Below are positions 1-7,413 of a stretch of 8,662 nucleotides of DNA, piece by piece (position 1 is the first letter of the stretch; each line of letters begins with the position of its first letter). Source of the DNA: Actinomycetota bacterium (GTDB taxonomy: Bacteria > Actinomycetota > Actinomycetes > Nanopelagicales > Nanopelagicaceae); NCBI GenBank assembly GCA_947503395.1, contig CANNDP010000041.1:1-8662 (forward strand), in the 5' to 3' direction. A model generated the notes under the pieces. It was not told where the DNA came from. It was given only the letters and a program-made list of their open reading frames with translations, and made no database searches. A program made the position numbers and the translations under genes.

Positions 1-682
1 TAATTGGAGTGACATCAGCTTTGGCGCAAGCTCGCATCAAAACAGCTGCCACATCACTTTCTTGCTCAGCTAGAACAACAAATGAGTTTTGCTTAATAAT
101 TCCTGATTTAGTTTGAGCAATCTTTTCAAGCGTATCGCCTAGATACTCCATATGATCAAAACCTATTGGAGTAATGACATTTACTGAGCCATTAATAACA
201 TTGGTCGAATCCCACTCTCCCCCCATCCCGCATTCAAAGATTCCAACATCGACTGGAAATTCAGCAAAAGCAACGAAGGCAAGTGCGCACATCGATTCAA
301 AGAATGAGAGCTTGTTAGTCATCTTAGAATCAACTAGCTCTAAATATGGCGCAATATCGTTATAGGTTGCAATCATAAATTCTGGAGTTATTGATTGGCC
401 GTTGATAGTGATTCGTTCTAAGAAACTCTCTAGATGAGGGCTAGTAAATCTTCCAGTGCGCATCCCCAATTCAAAACAGAGTGAATCAATTAAGCGCGTA
501 GTTGTGGTTTTGCCATTGGTTCCAGCGATGTGAATTGTTGGATAAGAGAGCTGAGGTGAACCTAGGTAATCAGCTAAAGTTGAGATTCGCTCAAGAGTTG
601 GAGCAATTCTAGTTTCTGGCCATCTATTAAGTAACGCCCTTTCAATGGCATCAAGGCGAGAGAGATCTTCAGCAGAACTCAT
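1..682 (-). CDS. folC: Dihydrofolate/folylpolyglutamate synthase, N-terminal part (cut by left window edge)
   Basis: FolC adds glutamate to dihydropteroate and/or extends the glutamate tail of folates in the cytoplasm, using ATP. I translated 227 codons from an ATG at 682; the frame is open to the window edge, so the C-terminal half is missing. Visible hallmarks are the P-loop HIAGTNGKTT (residues 51-60), SPHLESFLERI (81-91), the second family signature IFECGMGGEWDSTNVI (148-163) and HMEYLGDTLEKIAQTKSGII (177-196), where the K of KSGI corresponds to the lysine carbamylated in characterised FolC/Mur ligases. The usual Arg of GGR(L/W)D is Glu here, which the signature allows. The start lies 2 bases after the valS stop, so it is probably translationally coupled; no strong ribosome binding site is seen. 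Whether it has both synthase activities cannot be told from this part. Confidence 0.95.
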   Translation of the reverse strand, partial: MSSAEDLSRLDAIERALLNRWPETRIAPTLERISTLADYLGSPQLSYPTIHIAGTNGKTTTTRLIDSLCFELGMRTGRFTSPHLESFLERITINGQSITPEFMIATYNDIAPYLELVDSKMTNKLSFFESMCALAFVAFAEFPVDVGIFECGMGGEWDSTNVINGSVNVITPIGFDHMEYLGDTLEKIAQTKSGIIKQNSFVVLAEQESDVAAVLMRACAKADVTPI

Positions 683-684
683 CT

Positions 685-3273
685 TTATTCTTTTGGAAGC
701 GCAGCAAGAAGAGTGTTGATTCGAGTAATTTCACTCTCGCAAAACTCCATCCGCTCTCTAATTTCTTTAACAACTTCCATCGGAGCCTTTGCCATAAAGT
801 TCTCGTTTTCCAACTTAACAACTGCGCTCTGCAAATCCTTCTTTATATTTTCAAGATCTTTACTTAGCCTTGCTCGCTCTGCCTTAACATCAATTGCTCC
901 CCTAAGATCAAAGGCGATACTAAATTGGCCGATTTCAATCCTTGCGCTCTCTTTAAAATCACTTGCCGGCTTATCGAGGCGAACTAAGAATCTAATTGCA
1001 TCTTCATAATCAAGTAGATCTCCTGACAAACCTGAAATTTGAGCGTTAATTCTTGCCGAAGTCTTAATCCCCTGCTCGCTTCTAAACCTTCTAATCTCAG
1101 TGATAAGAACTTGCATATCTCCAACTACTTTATCGGCTGCAACATCTGGCGCGGCTTTACTTACTGCGGGCCAATTGGCAATAACAAGTGATTCTCCCCC
1201 GGTTAACTCACACCAGATGGTTTCAGTAATAAATGGCATAGAAGGATGCATGAGACGAAGTAGTTGGTCTAGAACATGACCTAAGACTCTACGGCTCTTA
1301 TCAGCCTGCTCTCCGCCTTTGGCAAAGCTCTCTTTAACTAGCTCTAAATACCAATCACATAGATCATCCCAAGCAAAGTGATAGATCTCCTCACTAGCCT
1401 TAGCAAATTCAAAAGCTTCATAGCCCTTATCAGCGCTAGCAATGGTGCTATCAAGACGATTTAAAATCCAGCGATCAATATGGTTTAGCTCAGATCTATC
1501 TGGTAGCTCGCCATTTACATGCGCGCCATTAATCATGGCAAAGCGCGCAGCGTTCCAAACTTTTGTAGCAAAGTTTCTAGATCCTGCTATCCACTCCTCA
1601 GCAAGTGCTTGATCTGTTCCAGGATTAGCACCGCGTACCAATGTAAAGCGCAGCGCATCAGAGCCATACTTATCCATAAACTCCAATGGATCTACGGTAT
1701 TTCCCCGAGATTTACTCATCTTCTTGCCATGTTTATCTCGAACTAGGCCATGAAGAGCGATAACTTTAAATGGAACAACTCCATCCATAGCAAACAAGCC
1801 AAATAACATCATTCTTACTACCCAGAAAAATAGAATGTCATAGCCAGTAACTAATACACTTGTTGGATAAAACTTCTTTAAATCATCAGTTTTATTTGGC
1901 CAACCAAGAGTTGAAAATGGCCAGAGCGCAGATGAAAACCAAGTATCTAAAACATCAGGATCTTGTTCATATCCCTTAGGAGCGCTCTGATTTGGACCTA
2001 CAACAATTACATCTCCATCTGGGCCATACCAAACCGGGATGCGGTGTCCCCACCATAATTGGCGCGAGATACACCAATCATGCATGTTATCGACCCACTC
2101 AAAATATCTTGGCTCCATAGATTCTGGATCAATTTTTACTTTTCCATCACGAACTGCATCTGCTGCAGCTTTAGCAAGAGGAGCAACTTTGACAAACCAC
2201 TGCTTAGATAAACGAGGCTCAACTGTTGTTTCGCAGCGCGAACAATGGCCAACAGCGTGAATATATGGACGCTTCTCAGAGACAACTCTTCCCATCTGGC
2301 GAAGTTTTTCAACTACAGCAACTCTTGCATCAAAGCGATCCATGCCATCAAATTCAGTGCCCGTTCCCTCCATTACTCCAGCTTCATTCATAATCACAAT
2401 TAGCGGAACGTTGTGGCGCATTCCCATTTCAAAGTCATTTGGGTCATGGGCAGCTGTGACTTTAACTGCCCCCGTTCCAAAGTCAGGTTCAACTAACTCA
2501 TCGGCGATGATTGGAATCATGCGATTAACAAGGGGAAGAAGAACTGATTTACCAATGAGGTGCTTATAGCGCTCATCTTTTGGATTAACTGCAACAGCGC
2601 CATCGCCAAGCATTGTCTCTGGGCGAGTTGTGGCAACGGTAATACTCACCTCATCATCGCCATATCTCACCTGCACAAACTCTCCAGCATCATCGCTATG
2701 TTCAACTTCAATATCAGAGAGCGCAGTTAAGCAACGCGGACACCAATTAATAATCTTCTCTGCGCGATAAATCAATCCTGCATCAAAGAGCTGCTTAAAG
2801 ATCGTTAATACTGCATCAGAGAGGCCCTGATCCATTGTGAATCTCTCGCGCGACCAATCAACGCTATCTCCTAGGCGTTTCATCTGGCCCAAGATTGCCC
2901 CGCCTGATTCCTCTTTCCACTTCCAAACTCTTTTTACAAACTCTTCTCTTCCTAAATCATGTCTACTTACTCCCGTTGCTGCTAATTGTTTCTCAACAAC
3001 ATTTTGAGTGGCAATTCCAGCGTGATCCATACCAGGCAGCCATAAAACTTCAAAGCCTTTCATCCGCTTCATTCGACTTAATAAGTCTTGTATTGAGTGA
3101 TCTAGCGCATGGCCAATATGAAGACTGCCTGTGACATTTGGCGGCGGGATAACTATTGAGAAAGGTTCTTTACCCGAATCTGCATTCGCTGTGAAATATC
3201 CTGCGCTAAGCCACTTTTGATATAGCTCAGATTCAATCTGACTTGGATTAAATTGCGTAGGTAGCTCAGACAT
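685..3273 (-). CDS. valS: Valyl-tRNA synthetase
   Basis: Class Ia aminoacyl-tRNA synthetase that charges tRNA-Val with valine and edits mischarged threonine; cytoplasmic. The 862-residue protein looks complete. The catalytic signatures are HIGH (residues 52-55, in PPNVTGSLHIGHALDHS) and KMSKS (518-522). The CP1 editing domain shows TTRPETMLGD (215-224) and GTGAVKVTAAHDPND (266-280). Two cysteine knuckles, CPRC (178-181) and CSRC (344-347), and the family stretch DWCISRQLWWGHRIP (399-413) are present. The C-terminal roughly 70 residues are rich in Lys, Glu and Leu and form the coiled-coil arm that contacts tRNA in ValS. The ATG start at 3273 gives an N-terminus typical of the family, although the preceding bases (GGTAGTATCTACATCTT) show only a weak ribosome binding site. 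It follows clpX by 22 bases and ends 2 bases before folC, so it is likely co-transcribed with both. Confidence 0.98.
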   Translation of the reverse strand: MSELPTQFNPSQIESELYQKWLSAGYFTANADSGKEPFSIVIPPPNVTGSLHIGHALDHSIQDLLSRMKRMKGFEVLWLPGMDHAGIATQNVVEKQLAATGVSRHDLGREEFVKRVWKWKEESGGAILGQMKRLGDSVDWSRERFTMDQGLSDAVLTIFKQLFDAGLIYRAEKIINWCPRCLTALSDIEVEHSDDAGEFVQVRYGDDEVSITVATTRPETMLGDGAVAVNPKDERYKHLIGKSVLLPLVNRMIPIIADELVEPDFGTGAVKVTAAHDPNDFEMGMRHNVPLIVIMNEAGVMEGTGTEFDGMDRFDARVAVVEKLRQMGRVVSEKRPYIHAVGHCSRCETTVEPRLSKQWFVKVAPLAKAAADAVRDGKVKIDPESMEPRYFEWVDNMHDWCISRQLWWGHRIPVWYGPDGDVIVVGPNQSAPKGYEQDPDVLDTWFSSALWPFSTLGWPNKTDDLKKFYPTSVLVTGYDILFFWVVRMMLFGLFAMDGVVPFKVIALHGLVRDKHGKKMSKSRGNTVDPLEFMDKYGSDALRFTLVRGANPGTDQALAEEWIAGSRNFATKVWNAARFAMINGAHVNGELPDRSELNHIDRWILNRLDSTIASADKGYEAFEFAKASEEIYHFAWDDLCDWYLELVKESFAKGGEQADKSRRVLGHVLDQLLRLMHPSMPFITETIWCELTGGESLVIANWPAVSKAAPDVAADKVVGDMQVLITEIRRFRSEQGIKTSARINAQISGLSGDLLDYEDAIRFLVRLDKPASDFKESARIEIGQFSIAFDLRGAIDVKAERARLSKDLENIKKDLQSAVVKLENENFMAKAPMEVVKEIRERMEFCESEITRINTLLAALPKE

Positions 3274-3295
3274 AAGATGTAGATACTACCGATTA

Positions 3296-4582
3296 TTACG
3301 CGGTCTTCTCTTCGCCTCGTTTAGTCGAACGCTTTGGGTTATTTGGTCCGCGCTCAAGATATTTTGGCGCTGCTCTATCGCTAATTACCTCAGGGGTGAT
3401 TAGAACTTTGCCAACTTCTTTTCTACTTGGCACCTCATACATCACAGGAAGCAAAACCTCTTCCATGATTGCCCTAAGTCCTCTTGCTCCAGTACCTCTG
3501 GCAATTGCCTGATCTGCTACAACTTCAAGTGCCTCTTCAGTAATTTCAAACTCCACATCATCCATCTCAAAGAGATGCTGATATTGCTTAACTAGAGCAT
3601 TCTTTGGCTCGGTAAGAATCTTAAGAAGAGCAGCTCGATCTAGAGATTCAACCGAGGTCACAATTGGAAGCCTGCCAATAAACTCTGGAATCATGCCAAA
3701 TTTAAGAAGATCCTCTGGCATAACATCTGCAAACAAATCTTGGGCTTTCTTATCTTTCTCGCTCTGTAGCGTGGCATTAAAGCCAACCCCTGCTTTGCCT
3801 TTTCGGTTTTCAATAATTTTTTCAAGACCTGCAAAAGCGCCACCAACAATAAAGAGCACATTGCTAGTGTCAATCTGGATAAATTCTTGATGAGGATGCT
3901 TTCTTCCTCCCTGCGGTGGAACAGAGGCAGTAGTTCCCTCAAGAATTTTCAGAAGTGCTTGCTGAACTCCCTCGCCTGAAACATCTCTTGTAATTGATGG
4001 ATTCTCACTCTTTCTTGCCACCTTATCGATTTCATCGATATAGATAATTCCAGTCTCCGCCTTCTTAACATCAAAGTCAGCTGCTTGAATTAACTTAAGC
4101 AGAATGTTTTCAACATCTTCGCCAACATAACCTGCCTCTGTTAGAGCAGTTGCATCTGCTATTGCAAAAGGAACATTTAGCATGCGAGCAAGAGTTTGAG
4201 CTAGAAGAGTCTTGCCGCATCCGGTTGGACCAAGAAGCAAGATATTGCTCTTTGATAATTCCACGCCATCTTCTATACGGCGATCTGGTCCTTTAATTCT
4301 CTTATAGTGGTTATAGACCGCAACTGAGAGCGACTTCTTTGCTCTATCTTGGCCAATTACATACTGATCTAAAAACTCATATATCTCTTGTGGCTTTGGT
4401 AGCTCTTGAATCCCAGCAGTACTTGCTTCGCTTAACTCATCCTCGATAATCTCATTACAGAGATCGATACATTCATCGCAGATGTAGACGCCAGGACCAG
4501 CAATTAACTTCTTAACTTGCTTCTGAGTCTTGCCACAGAATGAACATTTAAGCAGATCGCCGCTTTCACCGATGCGAGTCAA
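3296..4582 (-). CDS. clpX: ClpX, ATP-dependent unfoldase subunit of Clp protease
   Basis: AAA+ hexameric unfoldase that recognises tagged proteins, unfolds them and threads them into ClpP1P2. The protein has 428 residues. The N-terminal zinc-binding domain has Cys13, Cys16, Cys35 and Cys38. Further motifs are Walker A GPTGCGKT (118-125), pore loop GYVGE (151-155), Walker B IIYIDEID (179-186), the RKH loop (227-229), PEFIGR carrying an arginine finger (299-304) and the sensor-2 stretch GARGLR (365-370). The ClpP-docking loop reads VGF (266-268), a variant of the IGF/LGF tripeptide. The start codon is TTG at 4582: it gives MTRIGESGDLLKCSFCG, matching the usual actinobacterial N-terminus, and no ATG is better placed. 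The preceding GAAAGTAGG is a weak ribosome binding site. The gene ends with tandem in-frame TAA codons. It lies 94 bases after clpP2, so it may also have its own promoter. Confidence 0.98.
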   Translation of the reverse strand: MTRIGESGDLLKCSFCGKTQKQVKKLIAGPGVYICDECIDLCNEIIEDELSEASTAGIQELPKPQEIYEFLDQYVIGQDRAKKSLSVAVYNHYKRIKGPDRRIEDGVELSKSNILLLGPTGCGKTLLAQTLARMLNVPFAIADATALTEAGYVGEDVENILLKLIQAADFDVKKAETGIIYIDEIDKVARKSENPSITRDVSGEGVQQALLKILEGTTASVPPQGGRKHPHQEFIQIDTSNVLFIVGGAFAGLEKIIENRKGKAGVGFNATLQSEKDKKAQDLFADVMPEDLLKFGMIPEFIGRLPIVTSVESLDRAALLKILTEPKNALVKQYQHLFEMDDVEFEITEEALEVVADQAIARGTGARGLRAIMEEVLLPVMYEVPSRKEVGKVLITPEVISDRAAPKYLERGPNNPKRSTKRGEEKTA

Positions 4583-4676
4583 GATGAGCCTACTTTCTAG
4601 AGGGGAAGGAGATAAGAATAAATCCTCTAGCCCAGCAAGAGATGGCTAAACGCGTTCGCCCTGAGAGTAATTACCC
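4580..4676 (-). promoter_or_regulatory. clpP2-clpX spacer, possible clpX promoter region
   Basis: The 94 bases between clpP2 and clpX (the entry also covers the clpX start) hold no gene. On the coding strand a weak promoter-like pair is TTGCTG (plus-strand 4633-4638) and TTATCT (4610-4615) with a 17-base spacer; the -10 element is poor. A small inverted repeat, TAGCC (4628-4632) and GGCTA (4644-4648), flanks the putative -35. GCGAAC (4654-4659) lies upstream. No T-run follows the repeat, so it is not a convincing terminator. An internal promoter here is possible but not shown. Confidence 0.25.
4654..4670. promoter_or_regulatory. Candidate ClgR-type half-operator upstream of clpX
   Basis: The plus strand reads GTTCGCCCTGAGAGTAA. 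Its left half, GTTCGCC, matches one arm of the palindromic operator known for the actinobacterial Clp regulator ClgR; the right half is degenerate. It lies about 70-90 bases upstream of the clpX start, and a similar element precedes clpP1. No clgR gene is visible in the window, so this is inference. Confidence 0.2.
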
Positions 4677-5300
4677 CTACTTAGTAACAGAGGCTTTTCT
4701 TGAGGCAAGAATTTGATCAACCAGACCATACTCAACAGCTTCTGCTGCGGTAAGAATCTTGTCGCGCTCAATATCTTTACCAATATCTTCTTTACTCTTC
4801 TTAGAGTGCTTAGCAAGAATCTCCTCAAGTAATTCGCGCATCCGCAAGACTTCTCTTGCTTGAATTTCAATATCAGAGCCTTGACCGCCACCCTCGCTAT
4901 ATGGCTGGTGAATCAAAATCCTTGAATGCTCTAGCGCATAACGCTTTCCAGCCGTTCCGCCAGCAAGTAAAACTGCAGCAGCAGAGGCAGCTTGTCCAAG
5001 ACAAATTGTCATGACATCTGGTCTAACAAATTGCATCGTGTCATAGATTGCAGTTAGGGCGGTAAATGAGCCACCAGGAGAATTGATATACATCATGATG
5101 TCTCTATCAGGATCCATTGATTCGAGAGTCAATAACTGAGCCATAACATCATTGGCCACAGTGTCATCGATTCCCTGGCCTAGAAAGATAATTCTCTCTT
5201 CAAACAACTTGGTGTAAGGATCAAGACGCTTATAACCATAAGCAGTTCTCTCCTCAATTGTTGGAAGAACATAACGGCCTTGAATATCGTTTATTTTCAT
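4677..5300 (-). CDS. clpP2: ClpP2, catalytic subunit of ATP-dependent Clp protease
   Basis: Serine peptidase subunit. In actinobacteria ClpP2 forms a heptameric ring that stacks on a ClpP1 ring to make the active ClpP1P2 core, which works with ClpX or ClpC1. The 207-residue protein carries the full catalytic triad: Ser106 in GQAASAAAV, His131 in LIHQP and Asp180 in ERDKIL. NSPGGSFTA (73-81) and the LFEERIIFLG entrance (32-41) are typical. The N-terminus (MKINDIQGRYVLPTIEERT) resembles the longer ClpP2 type rather than ClpP1, which supports the assignment. Its ATG at 5300 overlaps the clpP1 stop as ATGA, so the two subunits are probably translationally coupled and made in similar amounts. It ends with TAG 94 bases before clpX. 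Confidence 0.97.
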   Translation of the reverse strand: MKINDIQGRYVLPTIEERTAYGYKRLDPYTKLFEERIIFLGQGIDDTVANDVMAQLLTLESMDPDRDIMMYINSPGGSFTALTAIYDTMQFVRPDVMTICLGQAASAAAVLLAGGTAGKRYALEHSRILIHQPYSEGGGQGSDIEIQAREVLRMRELLEEILAKHSKKSKEDIGKDIERDKILTAAEAVEYGLVDQILASRKASVTK

Positions 5301-5911
5301 CGCGCTGTACCACCGCTTCCTGATACTTGGCCTGCAGATTTAACAACATGATCAACAAAGCCATATTCCTTAGCCTCTTCGGCGTTAAACCAACGATCAC
5401 GATCAGAATCTGCTGTGATGGTATCCATCTTCTGGCCGGTGTGAAAAGCAATTAACTCTGCCATCTTCTTCTTAGTAAATGACATCTGCTCTGCTTGAAT
5501 CTTGATATCAGATGCTGTTCCACCAATACCGCCTGATGGTTGGTGCATCATGATGCGAGCATGTGGCAGCGCGTAGCGCTTTCCAGGAGCTCCAGCACAT
5601 AGCAGGAATTGACCCATAGAAGCTGCAAGGCCCATACCAACTGTTGCTACATCGTTTTTGATGTATTGCATAGTGTCATAGATCGCCATACCGGCAGAGA
5701 TTGAACCGCCAGGTGAATTAATATAAAGGTAGATATCTTTATCAGGATCTTCTGCTGCAAGTAATAACATCTGGGCAGCAATTGCATTGGCCATACTGTC
5801 TTCAACCACAGAACCTAGAAAGATAATTCTCTCTTTTAGTAATCGGTTATAGACCTGATCATCTAATCCGCCGCCTTGACTACTGGCCATACGGGGGGTT
5901 ATGAGCTCCAC
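5297..5911 (-). CDS. clpP1: ClpP1, catalytic subunit of ATP-dependent Clp protease
   Basis: Serine peptidase subunit that partners ClpP2 in the mixed tetradecamer of actinobacteria. The protein has 204 residues. The catalytic triad is Ser98 in GLAASMG, His123 in MMHQP and Asp172 in DSDRDRWF. NSPGGSISAGMAIYDTMQ (65-82) and KRYALPHARI (111-120) are family stretches. The ending YGFVDHVV, followed by a short Gly/Ser tail, fits ClpP1. The chosen start is GTG at 5911 because a perfect AGGAGG lies 5 bases before it; an ATG at codon 8 is a possible but less supported start. Its stop TGA overlaps the clpP2 ATG by 4 bases. A 107-base gap separates it from tig, long enough for a promoter or operator. 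Confidence 0.97.
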   Translation of the reverse strand: MELITPRMASSQGGGLDDQVYNRLLKERIIFLGSVVEDSMANAIAAQMLLLAAEDPDKDIYLYINSPGGSISAGMAIYDTMQYIKNDVATVGMGLAASMGQFLLCAGAPGKRYALPHARIMMHQPSGGIGGTASDIKIQAEQMSFTKKKMAELIAFHTGQKMDTITADSDRDRWFNAEEAKEYGFVDHVVKSAGQVSGSGGTAR

Positions 5912-5916
5912 TAATT

Positions 5917-5922
5917 CCTCCT
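5917..5922 (-). promoter_or_regulatory. Strong ribosome binding site of clpP1
   Basis: The coding strand reads AGGAGG, a full match to the 16S anti-Shine-Dalgarno core, 5 bases before the GTG at 5911. It decides the clpP1 start and is the strongest such site in this gene run; clpX and valS have only weak ones. Confidence 0.85.
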
Positions 5923-5940
5923 GATATACATTTCTATGTC

Positions 5941-5953
5941 CGTTAGGCTAACG
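5941..5953. repeat. Perfect 13-base inverted repeat upstream of clpP1
   Basis: CGTTAG-G-CTAACG is a perfect palindrome with 6-base arms and a single central base, beginning 29 bases before the clpP1 start. It is too short in the loop for a good RNA hairpin and has no following T-run, so it is not a rho-independent terminator. It could be a dimeric regulator's operator. A TATTCT on the coding strand (plus-strand 5957-5962), if used as a -10 box, would put the repeat at the transcription start. The repeat is plain in the sequence; its function is inference. Confidence 0.5.
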
Positions 5954-5997
5954 CCAAGAATAGAAAAATGCTTCCTACAATATCGAAAAAGGTGGTT

Positions 5998-6015
5998 TGT
6001 TCGCTTAGAGCAGAG
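5998..6015. promoter_or_regulatory. Candidate ClgR-type operator upstream of clpP1
   Basis: The plus strand reads TGTTCGCTTAGAGCAGAG. As I recall it, the ClgR operator consensus from Corynebacterium is WNNWCGCYNANRGCGWWS; this site departs from it at two positions (GCG reads GCA and the next W is G). ClgR activates clpP1P2 in several actinobacteria. The site starts just past the tig stop and lies about 86-104 bases upstream of clpP1. It is a visual match only. Confidence 0.3.
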
Positions 6016-6018
6016 AAA

Positions 6019-7305
6019 CTACTGCTCAGATCCACTCTCTTGCTTTGGAGCAAGGGCAGCTAAATCAACTTTTCGACCTGAGGCATCTTTAACCCCAACT
6101 CGCTCCAGAACTACAGCTAGGGCTTTGCTCCTTGCAACCTCAGCCATCAGAGCATGAATCTGGCCAGCTTGAGAAATCTGTTGCGCAAACTGATCAGGGC
6201 TCATCTGATATCTAGCAGCGCTTCTAATTAAGTATTCGGTGAGCTCTGCTTCAGAGACTTGAACTGCCTCGCTCTTAACAATTGTGTCAAGCAAGAAGTC
6301 AGCTTTAAGAGAATTAGTGATTTCAAGGTTTACCTCACTTCTATGCTCGCTATCTTCTAAGCGATTTTCTTTTTCCAGGTGAGCATCTACTTCTTCTTTT
6401 ACTAGATTTTCAGGAACTGCAATTTCAACTGTTTCTAGTAGCAATTTCAAGAGATTATCTCTTGCCTGGGCGCCCTGCTCCATCGCCTTTAGGCGAGTTA
6501 GGCGCGCTCTTACATCAGCATCTAACTCGGCAAGTGTTTCAAATTCACTTGCAAGCTTTGCAAACTCATCGTTTAGCTCAGGAAGTTCGCGCTTTTTAAC
6601 AGCTTTTAACGTGACCTCAACCTCGCCACTCTGACCTTCATCCATTCCCACTAATTGAGTATTAAATTTCTTTACCTGCTCTAGCTTCATTCCAATTAAA
6701 GCGTCATCAAGGCCATCAACCATGCGATTTGAGCCAACTTCATAGGAGATGCCATTAGCACTTCCGCCTTCAATCTCTGCGCCATCAACTTTCGCACTTA
6801 AATCAATAGTGACAAAGTCGCCCTTCTCAACATCTTTTTCAACAGTTGTGAGCGTTCCAAAGCGAATTCTCAAAGCTTCAATCTGCTCTTTTACATCATC
6901 ATCACTAACGGCTACATCATCAACGCTAATTTCAATCTTTGAAAAGTCAGGCAGGCTAACTTCAGGCCTAATGTCTACCTCAACTTCAAATTTGACTGCC
7001 TCATTATCTTTAAGCTCTTTGATATCAACACTTGGCCGGCCAAGAACTAGAAGATCATTTTCTCTAGCAGCCTGGCTATAAAACTCTGGTAGGCCGTTAT
7101 TAATAGCTTCATCAAGGACTGCTCCGCGGCCAACTCTTTGATCAATCATCGCTCTTGGAACTTTTCCTTTGCGAAAGCCTGGGATAACAATGCGCTCTGA
7201 AATGCTTTGATATGCCGTCTTAATATGTGGCTCAAGATCTGTGAAATCGACATCAATTAAAATACGAACTCGAGTCTTTGAGATTGTCTCAACAGCGCTT
7301 TTCAC
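6019..7305 (-). CDS. tig: Trigger factor, ribosome-associated chaperone and prolyl isomerase
   Basis: Binds near the ribosomal exit tunnel and protects nascent chains; it also has peptidyl-prolyl cis-trans isomerase activity. The 428-residue protein shows the three usual parts: an N-terminal ribosome-binding domain with the signature GFRKGKVP (43-50); an FKBP-like domain around 150-240 with GDFVTIDLSAKVDGAEIEGG (162-181); and a helical C-terminal chaperone domain from about 245 with AVPENLVKEEVDAHLE (296-311). The C-terminus after residue 405 is Lys/Gln/Ser-rich and probably flexible. The start is GTG at 7305, giving MKSAVETISKTRVRI as in other actinobacterial trigger factors. AGGAG lies 4 bases upstream. 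An out-of-frame ATG overlaps the GTG and meets TGA at once. The gene begins 32 bases after the tRNA-Pro 3' end, so it may share the tRNA transcript. Confidence 0.97.
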   Translation of the reverse strand: MKSAVETISKTRVRILIDVDFTDLEPHIKTAYQSISERIVIPGFRKGKVPRAMIDQRVGRGAVLDEAINNGLPEFYSQAARENDLLVLGRPSVDIKELKDNEAVKFEVEVDIRPEVSLPDFSKIEISVDDVAVSDDDVKEQIEALRIRFGTLTTVEKDVEKGDFVTIDLSAKVDGAEIEGGSANGISYEVGSNRMVDGLDDALIGMKLEQVKKFNTQLVGMDEGQSGEVEVTLKAVKKRELPELNDEFAKLASEFETLAELDADVRARLTRLKAMEQGAQARDNLLKLLLETVEIAVPENLVKEEVDAHLEKENRLEDSEHRSEVNLEITNSLKADFLLDTIVKSEAVQVSEAELTEYLIRSAARYQMSPDQFAQQISQAGQIHALMAEVARSKALAVVLERVGVKDASGRKVDLAALAPKQESGSEQ

Positions 7306-7309
7306 ATGG

Positions 7310-7314
7310 CTCCT
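7310..7314 (-). promoter_or_regulatory. Ribosome binding site of tig
   Basis: The coding strand reads AGGAG-CCAT-GTG. The 4-base spacing to the GTG is short but workable, whereas the overlapping ATG would be only 2 bases away. This supports GTG as the tig start. Confidence 0.65.
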
Positions 7315-7337
7315 GACTTAAGATGAAGAGGTATATC

Positions 7338-7413
7338 TGGTCGGGGCGGAGGGATTCGAACCCACGGTCTCCTGCTCCCAAAGCAGGCGCGCTAGCCACT
7401 ACGCTACGCCCCG
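7338..7413 (-). tRNA. tRNA-Pro (anticodon UGG)
   Basis: The 76-base gene includes an encoded CCA (plus-strand TGG at 7338-7340). The acceptor stem CGGGGCG/CGCCCCG is fully paired and has the C1-G72 pair and A73 typical of bacterial tRNA-Pro. The D stem is GCGT/GCGC and the anticodon stem is CCTGC/GCAGG with loop TTTGGGA, giving anticodon TGG, which reads CCA and other proline codons. The variable loop is AGACC. The T arm is GTGGG-TTCGAAT-CCCTC, so position 50 faces 64 as U-U, an unpaired spot in an otherwise regular stem. It is on the same strand as tig, 32 bases upstream. Confidence 0.95.

Noticed and set aside
713..1009. Plus-strand open frame opposite the valS coiled-coil region
   Set aside because: It has low-complexity Ser/Leu content and lies wholly inside a well-supported valS. 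The other plus-strand frames within valS, clpX and tig were dropped for the same reason.
3274..3295. Possible promoter between clpX and valS
   Set aside because: The 22-base gap is too short for a full promoter and contains no -10-like element at a useful distance; co-transcription is simpler.
4628..4648. TAGCC/GGCTA inverted repeat as a terminator after clpP2
   Set aside because: The stem is only 5 pairs with an 11-base loop, and no T-run follows on the coding strand.
4646..4891. 81-residue minus-strand frame overlapping the clpP2 end and the spacer
   Set aside because: Its translation is rich in Lys, Leu and Arg with no recognisable motif, and most of it lies out of frame inside clpP2.
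5254..5451. Minus-strand frame spanning the clpP1-clpP2 junction
   Set aside because: It is out of frame with two intact ClpP genes, both with full catalytic triads, and shows no start signal.
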